A DNA stretch of 64,000 bases from Eubacterium sp. (lineage in GTDB: Bacteria; Bacillota; Clostridia; Lachnospirales; Lachnospiraceae), in contig JAFRHL010000022.1 of NCBI GenBank assembly GCA_017433295.1, positions 1-64,000 of the forward strand, in the 5' to 3' direction. Made by a program: the position numbers and the translations under genes. Shown piece by piece: positions 60,757-64,000 of the stretch (the stretch's first letter is position 1; the number at the start of each line of letters is the position of its first letter). The notes beneath the pieces are model-generated. The model searched no databases and had not been told where the DNA came from. It worked only from the letters and a program-made list of their open reading frames with translations.

Positions 60757-62091
60757 TTCTGACACATCTACCCAGATGGCAGGTCTGGCTTTGACAATAT
60801 CGCTTCCCGCGTCATAGCCAAAGTCCATTACTTCTTTATCTGTTGAAACAATACTTACGGTTTCGGGCGTACTTCCCGGGGTTCTCAGCCACCAGAGATA
60901 ATGAGTTGTCGGCAGGAATTCTGAGTATTTCAGAAATTCTTCAGAGCTTAAAAGGAAAAGCTTGTCCGTTGTCCCGTTTCCGCCTTTAGTTCCGTATACC
61001 GGATTGTCACTGACGGGGAGGGCCGTTTCTATGATGGCATCTTTTTCTTTGTCAAAAGAAAATAGTTCATTCATATAGCTTTTGTTCAACCAGGCTCTTA
61101 TAGTGGAGGTCTCCCAGTTTGCCGCTCCTCCTCCGGTGTGAAAGGGTGCTTCTCCCTGCGTCTTATCCTTCAGCAGAAGAACTTTATCCCCATCATGGGT
61201 CAGTATACGCCAGTTGACTTCACCGAAACGAATTTTTTCTCCGTCCGGAAGCTCTTTGATACGGGCTTTTTCCATTTTGACGAGATAATCCTCACTGTCT
61301 TTATAATTCAACCTTGCCAGTTCTCTGAAAGAATCCCTGACATCTTCCCGGTTTCGGGTCTTATACCCTTCCAGAGCTGCCAGATATCGGGCTTCTTCGT
61401 ACTTCTCCAGAACGGAAGGATCATTGGTTTTCTGGTAAACATTATAAAAGAACTGGTATGCTCTGCCATAATGATGGGTTATCTTGCAAAACTCACCCAG
61501 ACACAACCTGGATGTGGTTGTTCTGGAGAAAGCAAGAAGCATAATGACGAACAGAAGAAAGATGCCGCTGGATATCACACTCTTTCTACGCTGTTTTTTC
61601 ATCAGCTTTGTAGCCATCTCTCCACAATATTCAGATTGCTGTTCGGAATCTGAACATTTATTAACTTCTTCATAGAGCTCAGGAGTTACATGATTTTCGT
61701 ATACAATGTGTGTCAGTTCATGTTTATGGATGCGGTCAAAAAGTGTTTGCGCAGTCAGGTAATCTGTCGGTGTTTGCGCATTATCGCGAAGCTGACATGC
61801 TTCCTTGTATAATGTGATTTTACCATTAGCACGCGCATAGAATTTCTTATGGTCTGTCTCACGAATCAGGGGATTCAAGCCCGGTATTTTTTCGCGTGCT
61901 TTTTTCAGATTGACCAGGGCTTTATGGTAATACTTGTCCTGATCTTCATACTTTTTCATGTAATTTGCAATATTAATGTAGCGCAGACCTGTCTCATAGT
62001 ATTCCTGACAGCGCTGCTCTTCGGTAAGCTCTTCATCATTGACAGATGAGTCACCTTCAAGATTAATATCGATTTTTTCATTGTTTTTCAT
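60754..62091 (-). CDS. Membrane protein with TPR-like N-terminus and DUF6273-like C-terminal domain
   Basis: 445 residues. A cytoplasmic N-terminal part of about 165 residues has helical repeat-like sequence (YYETGLRYINIANYMKKYED, YYHKALVNLKKAREKIPG). A membrane helix (SVISSGIFLLFVIMLLAFSR) lies near 172-192 and a second helical repeat segment at 195-270. The C-terminal domain has VNWRILTHDGDKVLLLKD, WETSTIRAWLNKSYMNE, DKLFLLSSEEFLKY, WWLRTPGS and ARPAIWV, the DUF6273 pattern seen in many Lachnospiraceae surface proteins. Function unknown. Site GAAAGGAAG. Confidence 0.8.
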   Translation of the reverse strand: MKNNEKIDINLEGDSSVNDEELTEEQRCQEYYETGLRYINIANYMKKYEDQDKYYHKALVNLKKAREKIPGLNPLIRETDHKKFYARANGKITLYKEACQLRDNAQTPTDYLTAQTLFDRIHKHELTHIVYENHVTPELYEEVNKCSDSEQQSEYCGEMATKLMKKQRRKSVISSGIFLLFVIMLLAFSRTTTSRLCLGEFCKITHHYGRAYQFFYNVYQKTNDPSVLEKYEEARYLAALEGYKTRNREDVRDSFRELARLNYKDSEDYLVKMEKARIKELPDGEKIRFGEVNWRILTHDGDKVLLLKDKTQGEAPFHTGGGAANWETSTIRAWLNKSYMNELFSFDKEKDAIIETALPVSDNPVYGTKGGNGTTDKLFLLSSEEFLKYSEFLPTTHYLWWLRTPGSTPETVSIVSTDKEVMDFGYDAGSDIVKARPAIWVDVSE

Positions 62092-62130
62092 GGTATACTT
62101 CCTTTCGGCAAAGGTTTATTTATATTAACA

Positions 62131-63912
62131 TTATTTGCGGATTAATACAAGTATTCTTTTTTTCAGGATATCAAAAGGACAGGATCCGCAGTTAAGGACC
62201 AGGGTGTGAAATTTCTGGATGTCAAAATCCTCCTGCAGCTCTTTCTGACAGGTTTCTTTCAGTTCCTGAAATTCATAGTAACCTGTACAATAGGTAAGAT
62301 ATGTGGTGGGATTTTCCACTACATATTCATATATGGCGGATGCATTATCTTTCCCGATGCCGTACCCGGAAAGATATACTGCCAGAGCATCCCTGTCATA
62401 ATCCATATAATTCACATAAAGGTCGCTTAAAGAGTACAGTGTCAGGGCCACCAGATCATTGTAACGATACAGGGATCTTAAAAGCTCCGTTTTTTCAGGA
62501 TCCCTGTCAGTAAATTTCATATAATTATAGCTGCAGAGCTGGGCATAGGTTCCCCATCCTTCATCATATCCGGGAGTACCGAGCAGATAACGGAGAGGGT
62601 CGGGGTTCTGTTCCATATAATAATTTGTCTGGAAGAGGTGTCCCGGATATCCTTCGTGGGCAAGGGTTGAAAAAAGCTCTTTATCTTCCAGGCGCAGCCT
62701 GTTGATATATATAATATTTTCATCCCTGATATCGATCGGGGGAATCAGGTAGAAAGCAGCTGCGCTGGTGCCGGCAAGAGAAGATGGCAGGTCCTTTAAA
62801 ACATAAGGGATATCCTGTATGTGGGGAAATTCAGCAGAAACAGCTGATTTTAAGTCTTCCAGTATTTTTTCCGGATCATCAATTACCGGGGTCGCGGCAA
62901 GATAATCGGCGTAAAGATCAGGGGTTGACCTGTTTAGTGCAGCCATTTCAGAGGTCATGGTCTTAAGCTGCTTTTCCAGAAACCGGATCCATTCTTCCGG
63001 TTTTTTATCTGTACCCGTGTTGGCCCGCAAAAGAAATTCATAATATTCTTTTCCCCTGTCATAGCGGCTGAGACGTTCATGGTCCGGGTCTGCTGTTTCC
63101 CATGATGCCAGTGTGGTTTTCAGAGATTCAAAGGCAGGAACGACCACCTGATTAAATAAAGCTTCATTATTTTTTATATAAGATTTTTTCTGGTCCTGGC
63201 TGAGACCGGGGACAGAATCGATCCTTTCTTTGAAGGTCACAAGCAGAAGCTGGTCTTCCTTCGTTCCCGCAAGAAATCGGTCGATCTGCTCTATTGTATT
63301 TTTGACAGCAAAATCCGGAGGAGCCATGCCTGCTTCACATCGTGTTTTTTCATATTCAACCATCTGCCGGAAAAGATCAGGAATAGTGTTTAAAACAGCC
63401 AGATAATTCCGGACATCTTTTTCATTATAAAAACAGTATTCAGAAAGGGAAACGGGAATCTGGGAAGACAGGCCGTTTTTTCCCAGATAGCTGCTGTATA
63501 GAAGATAGTCCGCGGCCTCTATATTCTCCATCAGCTTCCTTTCAAAAATATCCCGGGTAAGCTGACGGTCAGGTGAGAGCGCAGACCTGTCGAAGGACCG
63601 GAGTTTTTTCAGGAGAACAGCTGCTCTGGCGCAGTATTTCTTCCGGGTATCCAGGGAAATATCCTGGCTCCGGCCAGCCGTGTCAGCAATACCATAGGCT
63701 GATGGGTCTGCCAGTTTGAAATGAAGGCTTATAGCTTCTCTGCCGACGATCTCTTTAAAACATTCTGCAGTAAAAGCAGAGAACTCATGGTCTTCCCGGC
63801 TCCCGGAGGGTTGACGGCACCCTGACAGCAGACACAGGATAAGGCTCAGGGATAATAAGACAGATGTCAGGCGGTATGGGATCATGGGTTTGTTATTATA
63901 TAATGAATTCAT
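62131..63912 (-). CDS. DUF885 family lipoprotein, putative metallopeptidase
   Basis: 593 residues. Signal sequence YRLTSVLLSLSLILCLLSGC ends in a lipobox (LLSGC). STLAHEGYPGHLFQTNYYME (near 415) is the conserved HExxGH-like zinc motif of DUF885, and TPGYDEGWGTYAQLCSYN supplies the downstream Glu/Asp pattern. Exported and membrane-anchored, probably hydrolysing peptides. ATG 63912 lacks a clear site; ATG 63885 (MIPYRLTS) is an alternative that gives a more usual signal peptide. The gene is complete inside the window. Confidence 0.85.
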   Translation of the reverse strand: MNSLYNNKPMIPYRLTSVLLSLSLILCLLSGCRQPSGSREDHEFSAFTAECFKEIVGREAISLHFKLADPSAYGIADTAGRSQDISLDTRKKYCARAAVLLKKLRSFDRSALSPDRQLTRDIFERKLMENIEAADYLLYSSYLGKNGLSSQIPVSLSEYCFYNEKDVRNYLAVLNTIPDLFRQMVEYEKTRCEAGMAPPDFAVKNTIEQIDRFLAGTKEDQLLLVTFKERIDSVPGLSQDQKKSYIKNNEALFNQVVVPAFESLKTTLASWETADPDHERLSRYDRGKEYYEFLLRANTGTDKKPEEWIRFLEKQLKTMTSEMAALNRSTPDLYADYLAATPVIDDPEKILEDLKSAVSAEFPHIQDIPYVLKDLPSSLAGTSAAAFYLIPPIDIRDENIIYINRLRLEDKELFSTLAHEGYPGHLFQTNYYMEQNPDPLRYLLGTPGYDEGWGTYAQLCSYNYMKFTDRDPEKTELLRSLYRYNDLVALTLYSLSDLYVNYMDYDRDALAVYLSGYGIGKDNASAIYEYVVENPTTYLTYCTGYYEFQELKETCQKELQEDFDIQKFHTLVLNCGSCPFDILKKRILVLIRK

Positions 63913-64000
63913 AGATGGTTTTTTTGTTAGAATTATATTCGGTTATTTTATAAAAATGACATTACTGATGATATTATCTCATAGCTGTCCCCGAATATCC

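Overview
The window comes from a low-to-mid GC anaerobic Firmicute, most likely a gut Lachnospiraceae (Clostridia). This rests on family-typical genes: a BspA-type leucine-rich-repeat surface protein, an ImpB-type polymerase followed by a YolD-like protein, rubrerythrin, a DUF6273 protein and a CASTOR/POLLUX-type channel. The cis-regulation is also Firmicute-like: strong AGGAGG sites, a tyrosine T-box, a TPP riboswitch and a ZTP riboswitch. No rRNA, tRNA, CRISPR array or complete insertion sequence was found.

Layout. 1-8.3 kb: a giant secreted LRR protein with an embedded cysteine-peptidase-like domain, then the polymerase/YolD pair. 8.3-11.1 kb: a diguanylate cyclase and a PepT-like peptidase. 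11.2-22.2 kb is an accessory, partly decaying stretch. It holds kptA, kamA and panE remnants that have all lost internal segments, small Cys-rich proteins, two SGNH/GNAT-type enzymes, a CASTOR-like channel, a PD-(D/E)XK-type protein and a fructosamine-kinase-like protein. Five loci in this stretch carry a 27-bp palindromic REP-like repeat, and three of them form the C-terminal codons of genes. 22.4-25.1 kb: an ABC exporter with promoter and operator, and a DUF554 protein. 25.2-29.4 kb: a C4 acid-sugar gene set (reductase, OtnK-type kinase, cyclase-family hydrolase, GntR/FCD regulator).

29.4-30.2 kb is a gene-free region bounded by a consensus-like promoter and a 14-bp-stem terminator. It is rich in local hairpins and has a 21-nt imperfect internal direct repeat that can pair over long range. 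It is the best candidate here for an undescribed element, a roughly 490-nt structured RNA. 30.2-34.7 kb: an acetyltransferase-methyltransferase fusion, a 2-hydroxyacid dehydrogenase and two G3E GTPases, the first His-rich and the second carrying a TIGR03943-like tail. 34.8-37.8 kb: a TPP-riboswitch-controlled ThiXYZ-type pyrimidine/thiamine-precursor transporter with a thiamine-binding MTH1187-family protein.

37.9-64 kb is mostly core metabolism: ilvE, glgB, T-box/tyrS, an rRNA methyltransferase, rdgB, glycerol dehydrogenase, nadE, rubrerythrin, a GpsA-like dehydrogenase, a P1 peptidase, proC, an orphan RelB-type antitoxin, an L,D-transpeptidase, gltX and ZTP/fhs. A DUF6273 protein and a DUF885 lipoprotein close the window. 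Two unusual branched terminators, a candidate 75-nt small RNA and an IS21-like end remnant lie between these genes.
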